From positions 21,292,501 to 21,356,500 of the forward strand of contig NC_056757.1 in assembly GCF_018687715.1 (NCBI RefSeq): a stretch of DNA of 64,000 bases, read 5' to 3'. This DNA is from Carya illinoinensis. Lineage: Eukaryota > Streptophyta > Magnoliopsida > Fagales > Juglandaceae. This document shows positions 46,422-57,639 of the stretch, piece after piece. Positions within the stretch are counted from its first letter, which is position 1. Every line of letters starts with the position of its first letter. Made by a program: the position numbers and the translations under genes. The notes below the pieces were generated by a model. The model did not search any database. It saw nothing but the letters and a program-made list of their open reading frames with translations, and was not told the origin of the DNA.

Positions 46422-46426
46422 GTAGA

Positions 46427-46872
46427 GATAAAGCCAACATCTCTATACTTCATCATGATTCATATCTCATATCATCAAACCAAAATCAGACTAATTTTGC
46501 ATCCAAGCAACCTCCATCATGTTAATTCTTAAATGCCAAAAAGGCTGGATTTTAGGACAAGAACAAATGGCATGACTTACAGTTTGGATATATTCCCCAT
46601 TGCAAAAGGTATAGATGCCATTAAGAAGAATTCCTCTTTTGAATAGATTACAATTTCTCAACAGCAAATCTGAGATAGCTCTCCAAGCAAAAGTTTTAAT
46701 TTTGTTTAGTATGTTCATATTCCAAAATCCCCTTTCTTTGCTAGCTGTAAAGATAATAGATAAGCACTTCTCACCGTGAAATCTCCCTTTTTGTTACTGC
46801 CCCAAATGAGTTAGACTGCATTGTACACTTAACTGATGAGTTTGGCTCAAGTATTTTGCATGGTGATATAAT
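46427..46872 (-). pseudogene. LINE remnant, upstream half (split by chromovirus)
   Basis: The minus strand reads 'KKGDFTVRSAYLLSLQLAKK', then 'NKIKTFAWRAISDLLLRNCN' and the zinc-binding tail 'CNGEYIQTVSHAICSCP', i.e. the zf-RVT region of an L1-type ORF2, followed by 'KYRDVGFIST' that continues in frame at 37281. Stops and a frameshift show it was dead before the chromovirus arrived. Its upstream end is cut at 46872 by the Athila-like element. Confidence 0.8.
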
Positions 46873-46877
46873 CCTAT

Positions 46878-48459
46878 TGACTCACTCAAAAATGATTAGC
46901 ACAAAGACTATCACAAGTGTAGGAGGATGTCGCGTAATAATTAGGAATAAATTCCTAAATCGTCTTCTCATGAAAAGTTACTTAAAACCAAACTCATTAA
47001 AAATGGTGAACATATTCACAAAGAGAGAATAAAAATGATGGTATGTACAATAGATAGAAGAGTGCAACAAGAATGAAAAAAAAAAAAAAAGCACTAGTCA
47101 TGGACTAAATTCATATTTTTAGATTTTTGATTGTCGAAATGAAATGTAAAATATAAACAAAATGAAATTAACAATCAAAGAATCAACTAAACTGAACATC
47201 TTAATTAATCTGAAAATTAAACAATAAAATTGAAATTATTTAAGTCCTAATTAAACTTTAATCAATCTAATATGCAATGGAACTAAGAAATTAATAAAAT
47301 TAAGCTAAGAATTAAACTAGATTAAAAAATAATTGACAAAATACGAACTGAAAATTGAAAAGCCCCAAAATCAAGATTCTAAAGTTCATCATTGTATTCA
47401 AATCACAAATTCTCAAAATTAATCCATAGCAATTGTAATCACTATTAAATGAAACTTAAAGAAGTGAGAAAAATAAATAACATGAAGTAAATAAACAGCA
47501 AATAAATTGCCCAAAATTCTAAGCCAAAAATCTCAAAAATATTCCATAAACTTAAAACTGAAATTAAATAAAAAGTAGGGAGTGAAAAAGATCAAGCCAA
47601 TCGAATGAAGATGGAGATTGAAAGCAGTGGAGGAGGCTGGATTGTAGCAACAATTGGACCCCTCAAGAAGCTATTCAACGTGTTGCGGTATGAATGAATG
47701 CTAGAGAGGAAAGATCCTTGTGCGGCTTGAAATATGCTCCCTGGAAGAAATTAAGTGTGCGGCCTGATATCTCTCTAGAGCAGAAAAAATGAGTGTGTGG
47801 CGTTCTATTTTACTAAAGCAAAAAATGAAAAAAAATCTGTCTCGGCGCTCAATGAAAAGAAATATATATGCAGGTCAAAAGTCCATCCAGCATTCAATTC
47901 CTATTTCGTGCGGCGTGCTTGTACCCCCATTACATAAAGTTGTTGCCGTGCGTGAATCAAATGCCCAAGGAATTAAATTGTATACGGCTTCCCAGGTTGA
48001 GGTCAAAATAATGTGTTTTGCCTTTTTACCCATACAACTTGACTTTTCAAAGTGGAAATATGTCTTCAAAGTTTCAAGTCAAAAGTTGCCGTGTAAGAAT
48101 TGAAGTCCCATAGAAATAGTTCATCAAAATCACTACTAATTGACATGTGGCACTAATGAATCTCTTTCCAACTCCATGAAGACCAAGTCAAAGTCTCATT
48201 TTCATATATTAGCCTATATAAAAAAAATTAGAAATAAAAATTAGAAATAAAATAAAATAAAATAAAAATAAAGAAGAGAATATCAAAAATATGTTATGCA
48301 TGTAAAGAAACATTGTCCAATTTAAATTACAAGTTATAAAATTAAGCATAAATTTATGTTATTAATCAATTTAAATCACAACTTGGATTTATGCATCTTA
48401 ATCATTTTTCCATCTAAAACCAATAACTATAAAAAATATGCAATATTTCAGCTCAATCA
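46878..48459 (-). repeat. 3' LTR of the Athila-like element (1582 bp)
   Basis: On the minus strand it starts TGATTGAGCTGAAATATTGC and ends GTGAGTCA. It is preceded (minus strand) by a short purine-rich 'gttggaggatg' as possible polypurine tract. It aligns along its length with 57640-59248. Confidence 0.88.
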
Positions 48460-49474
48460 CATCCTCCAACTAGCATTTTGCTAATCCTTAAACAAAATAG
48501 TAAAACTTAATTGAGATGAATATTGCATAAAAATCGAAATTCAAACAGAAACAATCAAACACAGTTCTGAATTCTCACAAAAGTGATACGTTACCACTCA
48601 ACCCCCAGGAGCTATACCCACCAAGACTATCTTAACAATCTTTCACATAAAATTAAGGCAAACGTTTCAGAACTCAAATGTATGTGTGGAGTTAAACTGG
48701 CTGTGTGTTCCTCATTACCAGCCATGATTTGTCATAAGATTTTTCAACCTTAAGATTAATCATTGCTGATTCTAACTACCTCAAAGTCCAAGGGACTAGA
48801 AGTTTTCATGTCAGCTCTGTTTTTAAAGGTTGAACACTCAACACCCAAAGTCTTGGGTAACTATTTCTAGCCCTTTTACTTAGGAAAGTTCACTAAGTCG
48901 CATTTATTCCTTTTTTTTTCTGATCTTTTCAAATCTCTTTTTTTTTTCTTTTTTGATCTTCTTTTTTATTTTTATCTTTTTTTTTAAGATATGGCTTGGT
49001 AGTCCTGCAATTTACTTCTCTTGTGTTAAATCAATAAATAATAAATAAGGAACACTACAAGCGTAAGCATATGCAAAATGTCCTTCAAAATTTGCCTTTC
49101 GTTCTACAAAAATCTTATCAAGTCTCATATCAATAAGTATAGCATTCCGGTGTTTCAAGCCATACATCAACAAAATATAATGCATCAAAAATCATGTTCT
49201 ATGTTTAAGCTTGAAAATAAATCTTCACAAAATGATTCTGCTTAACTACTCAATCATATATGTATCAATGCACATCATATTAATTCTTTTTTTTTTTAGT
49301 GCACACATGCTACCCTCAACTAGTGAGAAACATGATCCTCAATGAATCGAATGGAAGAAAACAAAGTGCACAGAAATAAGCAAGCAAAACAAAAAAAATC
49401 AACATGAAATATAAAATTAAAGCAAAATAACAAAAAATAATGTAAGTAAAGAAAACTGTAGAGAGGGAAAAAAA
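48460..49474 (-). other. 3' untranslated internal region of the Athila-like element
   Basis: Lies between the polyprotein end and the 3' LTR. Contains T-runs and pyrimidine tracts (48905-48990 on plus). No env-like or other frame could be recognised. Confidence 0.5.
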
Positions 49475-50533
49475 ATCAAAACACTAATTCCCTGGAATCT
49501 TGCACAAGCAAGATCTCTTCATGTGGATCAAAGACCTTCAGAAATGACTTTAGACATTGTCCGTTGACAGTGAAGCAATCCATTCTTCGGATTGAGAATA
49601 TCTACCGCGCCGTGAGAATGAACCTTCTTTACAATATACAACCCACTCTATCGGGATTTCAATTTACCAGGAAAAATCTGTAAGCGAGAGTTGTAAAGAA
49701 GAACTTCCTGGCCAAGTGTAAAATGCTTTGGATGAATTTTCTGATCACGTAGAATTTTCATGCGTTCCTTCGCTAGCTGAGCATTGTCATAAGCATTCCG
49801 ACAAGTTTCATCCAATTCATTGATCTGCAATTTTCTCAACCCTAAAGCTTCATCAAGTGACATGTTAACATGTTTTATAGTCCAAAGAGTTAGATGTTGA
49901 ATATCAACAAGTAAATGATAAGTTTTACCATAAACTAATCGATAATGAGACATTCCTAGATTTGTTTTAAAAGTTGTCCTATAAGCCCACAAAGTATCAA
50001 GAAGCTTAACTGACCAATCTTTTCTATTAGGATTGATGGCTTTCTCTAAAATGATTTTTATCTCTCTGTTTGCCAATTCTGATTGCCCATTTGTTTGAGG
50101 GTGATAAGGGGTAGAAATTCGGTATATGATACCATATTTCTTCATGAGTATAGAAAATGGTTTGTTGCAAAAATGAGAACCCCATCACTTATGATAACTT
50201 TGGGCATGCCATGACAACACGATGGTCATTTGTTTTGCAAGCGACGGCCTCCACCCATTTTGAAACATAATCCACAGCTAATAAAATATATGTGTTTCCA
50301 AAGGAAACTAAAAAAGGTCCCATGAAATCTATTCCCCAACAATCAAAAATTTCTAAGGTAAGAATAGAGGAAAGAGGCATCATGTCTCTTTTGATAATGG
50401 ATCCCAATTTTTGACAGGGCTCACAAGCCTTACAAAAATTATAAGCATCTTTAAATATAGAAGACCAGTAAAAACCGCTTTGTAAAATTTTAGCGACTGT
50501 TTTTTTTTGTTGAAAAATGATCACCACATGCAC
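49475..50533 (-). pseudogene. Integrase of the Athila-like element, broken
   Basis: Pieces on the minus strand: the zinc-finger end and catalytic start ('[12 protein letters not shown]', '[20 protein letters not shown]', first Asp in GIDF), the second Asp region near 50170 ('ISDG' then a shift), and 'HPQTNGQSELANREI' with the catalytic Glu (50145-49648), followed by the C-terminal domain and a tail ending about 49475. At least one single-base deletion lies in the second-Asp motif, so no active enzyme is possible. Confidence 0.85.
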
Positions 50534-51150
50534 CCATATGACAAAATCTCAACACCGAAGAAAACTCATAATCAGGAATGCATCTTTGAATCAATTGGTC
50601 TAAACAATATTTGAAAATATATGGATCATCAAAGTAAAAGTGTCGTACCTCAGAGAGAAATCGACGCTTATCTTGGGTGGACCATTCAGAAGGCATTCGC
50701 TCAGTCACCAGATAATTAACTATGTCAGCATACCAGAGAGCTCTATTAATCACAAACAGCTGCTCATCCGGGAAACTATCATCAAGAGGAAGGCTGACAT
50801 TTGAAGAGGAGGATGATGGCAATCTAGAGAGGTGGTCAGCTACCACGTTTTCAACTCCTTTCTTATCCTTAATGTTGATGTTGAACTCTTGAAATGGTAG
50901 AATCCACCGAATCAAGTGTGGTTTTGTATCTTTCTTAACCAACAAATACTTAAAAGCATAGTAGTCAGTGAAAATAGTAACAGGAAAACCAAGAATATAA
51001 GTTCGAAATTTATCAAGTGCAAAAACCACTGCAAGCAATTCTTTTTCAGTAGTGGTATAATTTTTCTAGACATCATTCAAGGTTCTACTAGCATAATAAA
51101 TCACAAAAGGTCTATTATCCACACGTTTCCCCAAAACAGCTCCTAAGGCA
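50490..51150 (-). pseudogene. RNase H of the Athila-like element
   Basis: 'EKELLAVVFALDKFRTYILG', 'FTDYYAFKYLL' (usual FTDHxAL altered to FTDYYAF) and 'VENVVADHLSRL' are the RNase H marks. The first part, upstream of 51060, is interrupted by a TAG. The frame then runs on into the start of the integrase zinc finger and overlaps the next piece by a frameshift near 50500. Confidence 0.82.
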
Positions 51151-51166
51151 TAATCACTTGCATCTG

Positions 51167-52340
51167 TCATGATTTCAAAGGGAAGGTCCCACTATGGGGG
51201 TTGCATAATAGGGGCAGTGTTAAGCGATTTTTTAAGGGTATCAAAAGTTTTTTGGCACTCATTAGTCCAAACAAATTCAATATCATTCTGTAAAAGAGTG
51301 TACAAAGGTTTTGAAATAGAACTGAACCCTTGAATAAACGCCTATAAAAGCCAGCATGACCAAGAAAAGAACTAATATCCTTAACCGTCCTAGGGATAGG
51401 AAGTTTAGATATTAATTCAATTTTTGCCTTGTCGACCTTTATGCCTTCAGAAGAAACAATATGTCCCAAGACAATGTCCTGAGTAACCAAAAATTGGTAT
51501 TTCTCCCAATTAAGTAAAAGTTTTTTTTTTCCTCACATCTATGGAGAATACGTGCTAAATTATGCAAACAACTATCAAAAAATTTCTCAAAAATAGAGAA
51601 GTCATCCATGAATATTTCACAAATATCATCAATCATGTCAGAAAAAATACTCATCATGCATCTCTGAAAAGTAGCTGGAGCATTACACAAACCAAAAGGC
51701 ATACTAATAAAACAAAGGTGCCAAAAGGATAGGTGAAAATGATTTTCTCCTAATCTTCATGCGCTACAACAATTTAATAATAACCAGAGTATCCATCCAA
51801 GAAGCAATAAAATGCATTACCAGTCACTCTTTCTAAATTTTGATCCAAGAATGGTAAAAGAAAATGATCATTCCTACTGGTTGAATTAAGTTTTCTATAA
51901 TCAATGCACATTCTCCAACCAGTAACCATTCTAGTTGGAATCAACTCATTTTTTACAACATTTAAACCAGATTTTTTTGATACCACTTGAGTTGGACTTA
52001 CCCACTTACTGTTTGAGATTGGGTAAATGATACCCACTGCAAGCAGCTTAAGCACTTCCTCTTTAATAACTTCCTTCATGGTAGGATTGAGCCTACATTG
52101 AGCATCACGAACTGGTTTAGCATCATCTTCAAGTTGGATTCTGTGGGTACAAACAACAACATCAATACCTTTGATGTCGATTATTGTCCAAACAATTGCA
52201 CCTCGATGCTTTTTTAAGACTTCAATCAACTGGACTTCATCCTTCTGATTTAACTTTGAGAAAATCACCACAGGAAAAGTGCATTCTTCAGGACCAAGAA
52301 ACACATACTTTAAATCTTGAGAAACTGGTTTCAGTTCCAA
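51167..52340 (-). pseudogene. Reverse transcriptase of the Athila-like element
   Basis: Three pieces: 52340-51774 with 'GWRMCIDYRKLNSTSRNDHF' and 'CFLDGYSGYY' ending in a stop; 51702-51439 with 'MPFGLCNAPATFQRCM' and the catalytic FMDDFSIF box; and 51490-51167 with the thumb 'SFLGHAGFYRRLFKG'. Stops and frame changes separate them, although the catalytic Asp pair is kept. Confidence 0.87.
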
Positions 52341-53699
52341 CTAGGGAACTTCTTCCTCTGAAGATTTAAGTATATTTGGTGGTGGTAGAGTTTCAAACTG
52401 GGGTTTCCATCTTGCGCTTGCAAATTGTACTTCAGGTGGTAAAGAAGAATCTGCAAAGCAGTCCAAAAATTCAACATGGTCAGTTTTTTCATCAAGTAAA
52501 AATTCAGGTGTCTGAAAAATAGAATCATTATCAGGGAAAGGAAAAGTTGAGCAAATAAATTCTATTGGTGTCAAACTCTCCATAGCATTCAAATCACGTG
52601 TGTCATCAAAATGTGCTGGCATCTTGCAAGCATTGAAAACGTTCAACTCAAGTGCCATGTTCCTAAAAGTAAGTTTCAGAACTCTACTTCTGCAATTAAT
52701 TAAAGCATTTGATGTAGCTAGAAATGGTCTTCCAAGGATGACAGGAGCTTGGTAAATAGTAGAGGCTGGCTGCTGCATATCAAGAACTACAAAATCCATT
52801 GGGTAGTAAAATTTGTCCACGTGGATCAGCACATCCGCTACAATACCCCTCGGCTCATTAACTAATCTGTCAGCCAACTGTAGCATGATGGAAGTCTTTT
52901 TCAGCTCACCCAATCCCAACTGTTCATACACTGAGAATGGTAGCAAGTTCACACTACTCCCCAAATCAAGTAAAGCTCTCCCAATGCATGACTCACCGAT
53001 CATAATGGAAATGTTGAGAGAGCCGAGATCTCCAAACTTCTGAGAAGACTCGCTCAATATCAATGCACTGACTTGCTCCGTTAGGAAAGCTTTCTTCTTT
53101 ACATTCAGCTTCCTTTTCACTGTGCACAAGTCCTTCAAAAATTTTGCATATAAAGGCACTTGTTGTATGGCATCCAAGAGTGGAATATTAATCTTTACTT
53201 GCTTGAAAATCTCCTGAATCTCAATGTGGTATTTGTTCTTTTGGCCAGTTACCAATCTCTGAGGATAGGGAACCACAGGTTGGTACCCCCTACTAGTTTC
53301 AACATTTGCACTCACAAGCTTATTTGACTCTAATCTCACTTCCTCTAGTTCTTTCTCAACTTCATTAGTTTCTGTTACATCTTTAGGTTTAAAACTAACT
53401 ACCTGTCTGTCCATAATCATCTCAGGTTGGGGAACTTCCTTCCCACTTCTCAAAGTAAGAACAGCATTTGCTGTCTCAATAACGTCCCCTGAGACATTAT
53501 GCACTTGCTGTTGTTGTTGTCTGTATACTTGAGGATTAAGCTGAGGCTCTGCTGGAAATTTCCCTTTCTCTAGAGTGCTCAAGGTCGTGCTCATCTTATT
53601 AATAGTGCCACGCAACTTATTTATGGCCTGAGTGTTCTGATTGTTTGTGGTGGCCTGAATCTGCATGAATTGCTGAAGTGTATTGGCCATCTGTGCCAT
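52341..53699 (-). pseudogene. Gag-Pol linker and aspartic protease of the Athila-like element
   Basis: A 452-residue open stretch from an internal Met. The N-terminal part is Gln/Asn-rich linker. Residues about 225-340 form a retroviral-type protease: 'ALLDLGSSVNLLPFSVYEQL' (active Asp, DLGSS for the usual DLGAS) and 'VILGRPFLATSNALI'. The stop at its end separates it from the RT. It is the longest undamaged frame of this element. Confidence 0.85.
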
Positions 53700-54023
53700 A
53701 CTGTCATCTAAAGACTTCTTTGTAGATGATGGAGGTCGAGAACTCTGTGCAGCTACATGAGGCTGAAATTCAGGAGGAGCTACAAAAGGATAGCTCTGAG
53801 AACTCTGATATGGATGATACTGGTGTTGAGGAGCACCCTAGTGAAATGGTTGCTACTGAGATGGTGGAGACCGGCCAGACTGATTATTTTTCCATGAGAA
53901 ATTTGGGTGATTCCTCCACCCCGGATTATATGTGCTGGAAAAAGGCTGATTATGTGCTCTGTTAACCCAGTTAACTGATTGCATCTGCTCAAACCCACTT
54001 TCTTGAAATACTGGCATAATCAG

Positions 54024-54065
54024 GCAGTCTTAGGTCTTATGGTTCGAATCAGCACATATAGAACA
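54024..54065 (-). pseudogene. Gag zinc knuckle with internal stop
   Basis: The minus strand gives C-S-I-C-A-D-S-N-H-K-T-*-D-C, a CX2CX4HX4C nucleic-acid-binding knuckle in which one spacer residue is now a TAA stop. It marks the Gag C-terminus between the Gag core and the linker. Confidence 0.75.
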
Positions 54066-54239
54066 TGCATCTACTACTTTCACAGTCTTCACTTTTTCCA
54101 TTTCCATGACTTCCAGTCTTTTAGTTAAAACAACTATTCGAGCTTGAATATCAGTGTCCTCTTTAAGCTCATATCTGCCCCCTCCAGAAATAGCCCTTAG
54201 TGGCTATGTTGTTAACGACACTCGATCAGTACGAGTGTT

Positions 54240-54864
54240 CTATTGTTGTGCGCTCTCAGCAAGATAGTCAAAAAATGATAGTGCTTCATCAGGTTCCTTA
54301 CTAAAGAATTCCTCATTGCATATCGTCTGAACAAACTGCTTGCATTCTGGAGTGAGACCAGTATAAAAATAGCTCACCAACCTCCAAGATTCGAAACCAT
54401 GATATGGACAGATGTTTACCAAATCTTTAAATTTTTTCCAACTGGCCTGAAAAGTCTCATCAGATTTCTGATTGAATTGGCTAATTTGCTCTTGCAAAAA
54501 CTGAGTTCTCTGAAAAAGAAATTTTTTTTGTAAGAATTCACACTGCATATTAGACCAACTAGAGATAGAATTAGACTTCAAAGAATTAAATCAAATCTTC
54601 ACTTTATCCTTTAAAGAGAGAGAAAATAAACAAAGTCTAATAAATTCATCAGTGATGGCCCTAGTAATAAAAGTAGTGCAAGCCAATTCAAAATCTGTCA
54701 AATGCTGGTAAGTACTCTCAGAATCCATCCCGTGGAACTGAGGTATCACTGACATCATGCCATACTTAATAGAAAAATTAGGTGCATCATCAAGTAAAAC
54801 AATGCATGAAGGTGTAGTGGTGCGAGTGGGTTGCAAATAATCCTTAAGAGTACGTGGTGCAGGT
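54240..54864 (-). pseudogene. Gag core of the Athila-like element, split from its start
   Basis: In one frame, with a TGA near 54590 (likely from TGG), it reads '...DFELACTTFITRAITDEFIR', then 'QFLQEQISQFNQKSDETFQA', 'SWKKFKDLVNICPYHGFESW' and 'DEALSFFDYLAESAQQ', the retrotransposon Gag core of this lineage. The first few codons, including an ATG about seven bases past the right edge of the solo LTR, lie on the other side of the insert. Confidence 0.8.
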
Positions 54865-54869
54865 GCAGC

Positions 54870-57338
54870 TGATTAAGCTGAAATATTGCATAATTTAGCT
54901 ATTTAAAACCAATGTATTTTAAATTCATCGTGACATTATTATTGGTTTTAAATGGAAAAATGGTTAATAAGAATAAATACGAGTTGTGATTTAAATTGAT
55001 TAATAGCATGAGTTTATGCTTAATTTTATAACTTGAGATTTAATTGGATAATATTTATTCATATGCATATTTTATTTTATTTTATACTTATTTATATTTT
55101 TAAGTCTAAAGAATATAAAAATTAAAAATGAGAAAAGTAAAAAAAAAAAATGAAAAAGGCAAAGGTTATACGGATAGAAGGCTTGGTATGAGATAAATTT
55201 TGTGTGTGATCCATATGTTAAACTTTTTGAATATATTGGAAGTCATTAACGCATGCATGACTCAAAACAATGAATTTTGGCTTGTAGGTCCTATACACAT
55301 GGCATGGAAAGAGAGGATTATTTATATTGAATTGTTGACCATCTCTAAATTGAAGAGTGCCATATGCATTTCACCCCACCACCTCTTCCGTTCACACTCC
55401 CACCAACTCAACCCAATTCACTCTCATCAATCATCCACCACCTCTTCCATTCACACTCAAATAAATCCACCAACTTCCTTCCATCCCACGAAAGAAATGA
55501 AGGAAAAGATGGTCCATTTGAGCTGCATAAAACGTACGTGGGAGAGGCTGGAAATCATTGGCTGAAAACATGGATGAGTTGGAGAGAAGAGGGAGATTGT
55601 GATGTGCATGTGATTGAATAAAAAAGGGAATCAATGAGCTGAAAGTTGTTGGCTGTCTCCACCGAATTGTCTCCACCGAATTTGATATTGAAGAAATCAT
55701 TGAAGGCTGTTGTCTCCACCTAATTTGACATTGAAGAAGTCATTAAAGGCTGCTGCCTCTCTACCGAATTGGACAACATTGGAGAAGGAAGACAGCTGGA
55801 ATGCAAGTTGATTCATTCGGTTTTCTTGCTTCTACACATGGAGGGACACTATGGAATCATGGCTGCACATTCTGCTTTGAATTTTAAAATACTATAGCAG
55901 CACATGGAGAGAGTTACAAGACACAAGAGCTGTTGGAGAAAGAAGATAGCTGGAATGCAAGTTGATTAATTCGGTTCTCTTGTTTCAGCACATGGAGGGA
56001 CATTATGGAAGCATGGCATTATGGCTGCACATTTTGCTTTGAATTTTAAAAGAACATAGCATCACATGGAAAGCTCACAAGACAGCTGGATTGTTAAGAC
56101 ACACGACTATAAAAAGGACCTTAGAGAACAAAGGAGAGGAGAAAAGGGCTGAAATGCTACTCATGTTCGGCAGTTTTTTTGGCTGAAATATTTTATTGTG
56201 TTCGGCAATTTTTTTCTTTTGGGCTACAATGCTTTGTTGTTTTAGAGTTTTTATTAAGTGTGCTAAGAATTGTTCTAGAATTTTATTTCATTAAGTGTAA
56301 TACCTTAATTTCTTGCAAGTGTGCTAGTTGGTTTTATGAAATAAAAGAATTGTTTTAGAAGTTTTCATTAAGTGTGCTAGTTGATTTCATGAAACAAAAG
56401 AATTGTTTTAGAAGTTCTCATTAAGTGTGCTACCTTAATTTATTGCAAGAAGGATTCGGTTGAGAGCTTTTGTTTTTGATTTTTCTGAAACATCATATGT
56501 GGGGAGTAGAGGAGTTGTTCTAGAGTTTTTATTAAAGGTTTGGAGATTAATTTTCAAGAGTGATACGTGAGAAGTTGGTTCTTTTTGCTTTGGATTTCAA
56601 TTGAATGGTGAAGGGGAGTTTGTTTCTAGACTTTTCATTCTCTATTTTTATTTAATTTCAGTTTAAAATTTATGGAATAATTTTGAGATTTTTAGCTTAG
56701 AAGTTTGGGCAATTTATTTGCTATTTACTTATTTCGTGTTATTTATTTTTCTCACTTCTTTAAGCTTTCATTTAATAGTACTGATTACAATTGTTATGAA
56801 TTAATTTTGAGAATTTGTGATTTGAATACAAGGATGAATTCTAGAATCTTGGTTTTGGGACTTTTCAATTTTCAATTTGTATTTTATCAATTACTTTCTA
56901 ATCTAGTTTAATCTTAGCTTAGTTTTATTAATTTCTTAGTTCAATTGCATATTAGATTGATTAAAGTTTAAATAGGACTTAAATAATTTCATTTTCATTG
57001 TTTAATTGTTAGATTAATTAAGATTGTTCAGTTTAGTTGACTCTTTGATTCATAATTTCAATTTGTTAGTCTTTTACATTTCATTTTAACACTCAAAAAT
57101 CTAAAAATATGAATCTAGTCCATGACTAGTACCCTTTTTCATTCTTGTTGCTCTCTTTCATCCATTGCACATACCATCATTTTTACTTTTCTCTTTGTGA
57201 ATATTTCCACCATTTTAAACGAGTTTGATTTTAAGTAACTTTCCCTGAAGAGACGATTTAGGAATTTATTCCTAATTATTACACGACATTCTCCTGCACT
57301 TGGGATAGCCTTTGTGCTACTCATTTTTGAGTGAGTCA
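54870..57338 (+). mobile_element. Solo LTR (2469 bp), inverted, nested in the Athila-like gag
   Basis: It starts TGATTAAGCTGAAATATTGC and ends GTGAGTCA, the same ends as the host element's LTRs but on the other strand. It is flanked by a perfect 5-base duplication GCAGC (54865-54869, 57339-57343). The first about 200 and last about 700 bases align with those LTRs, whereas 55080-56640 is unrelated to their middle. No internal region or second LTR is present, so the full element was lost by LTR-LTR recombination. Open frames at 55200-55700 and 56705-56911 are not genes. Confidence 0.88.
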
Positions 57339-57616
57339 GCAGCCATGTTTTGTTCAATTTCAATATCCTCGCTCATAAAAGAGACAAAAGAGCTATTTAT
57401 CTCATAGCTGTGTATACTACTCTCAGCACTCGATGTGACTCTAAGCAACATATTTGAGCTGTCTCTCACCCATGACATGAAACATCAGTCTAAATAGTAT
57501 AAATAAAATTTAAGTGACTGAGTGGTAAATGCAAATGAAATGTGTAATCAGAGATAAGATAGTTAAAAAAATGAAAATAAAAAAATAACAATTTTAAATT
57601 TAAGCTAGACAACTTT

Positions 57617-57637
57617 CCCTGACAACAGCACCAAGAA
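57617..57637 (-). promoter_or_regulatory. Degenerate primer-binding site of the Athila-like element
   Basis: Just inside the 5' LTR the minus strand reads TTCTTGGTGCTGTTGTCAGGG, recognisable as a decayed form of TTTGGCGCCGTTGCCGGGG, the primer site commonly seen in the Athila group. The changes are mostly C-to-T or G-to-A type. Confidence 0.65.
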
Positions 57638-57639
57638 CT

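Noticed and set aside
55200..55700. Overlapping open frames of 85-121 residues
   Set aside because: They lie in the solo LTR and have no recognisable domain or splice structure.
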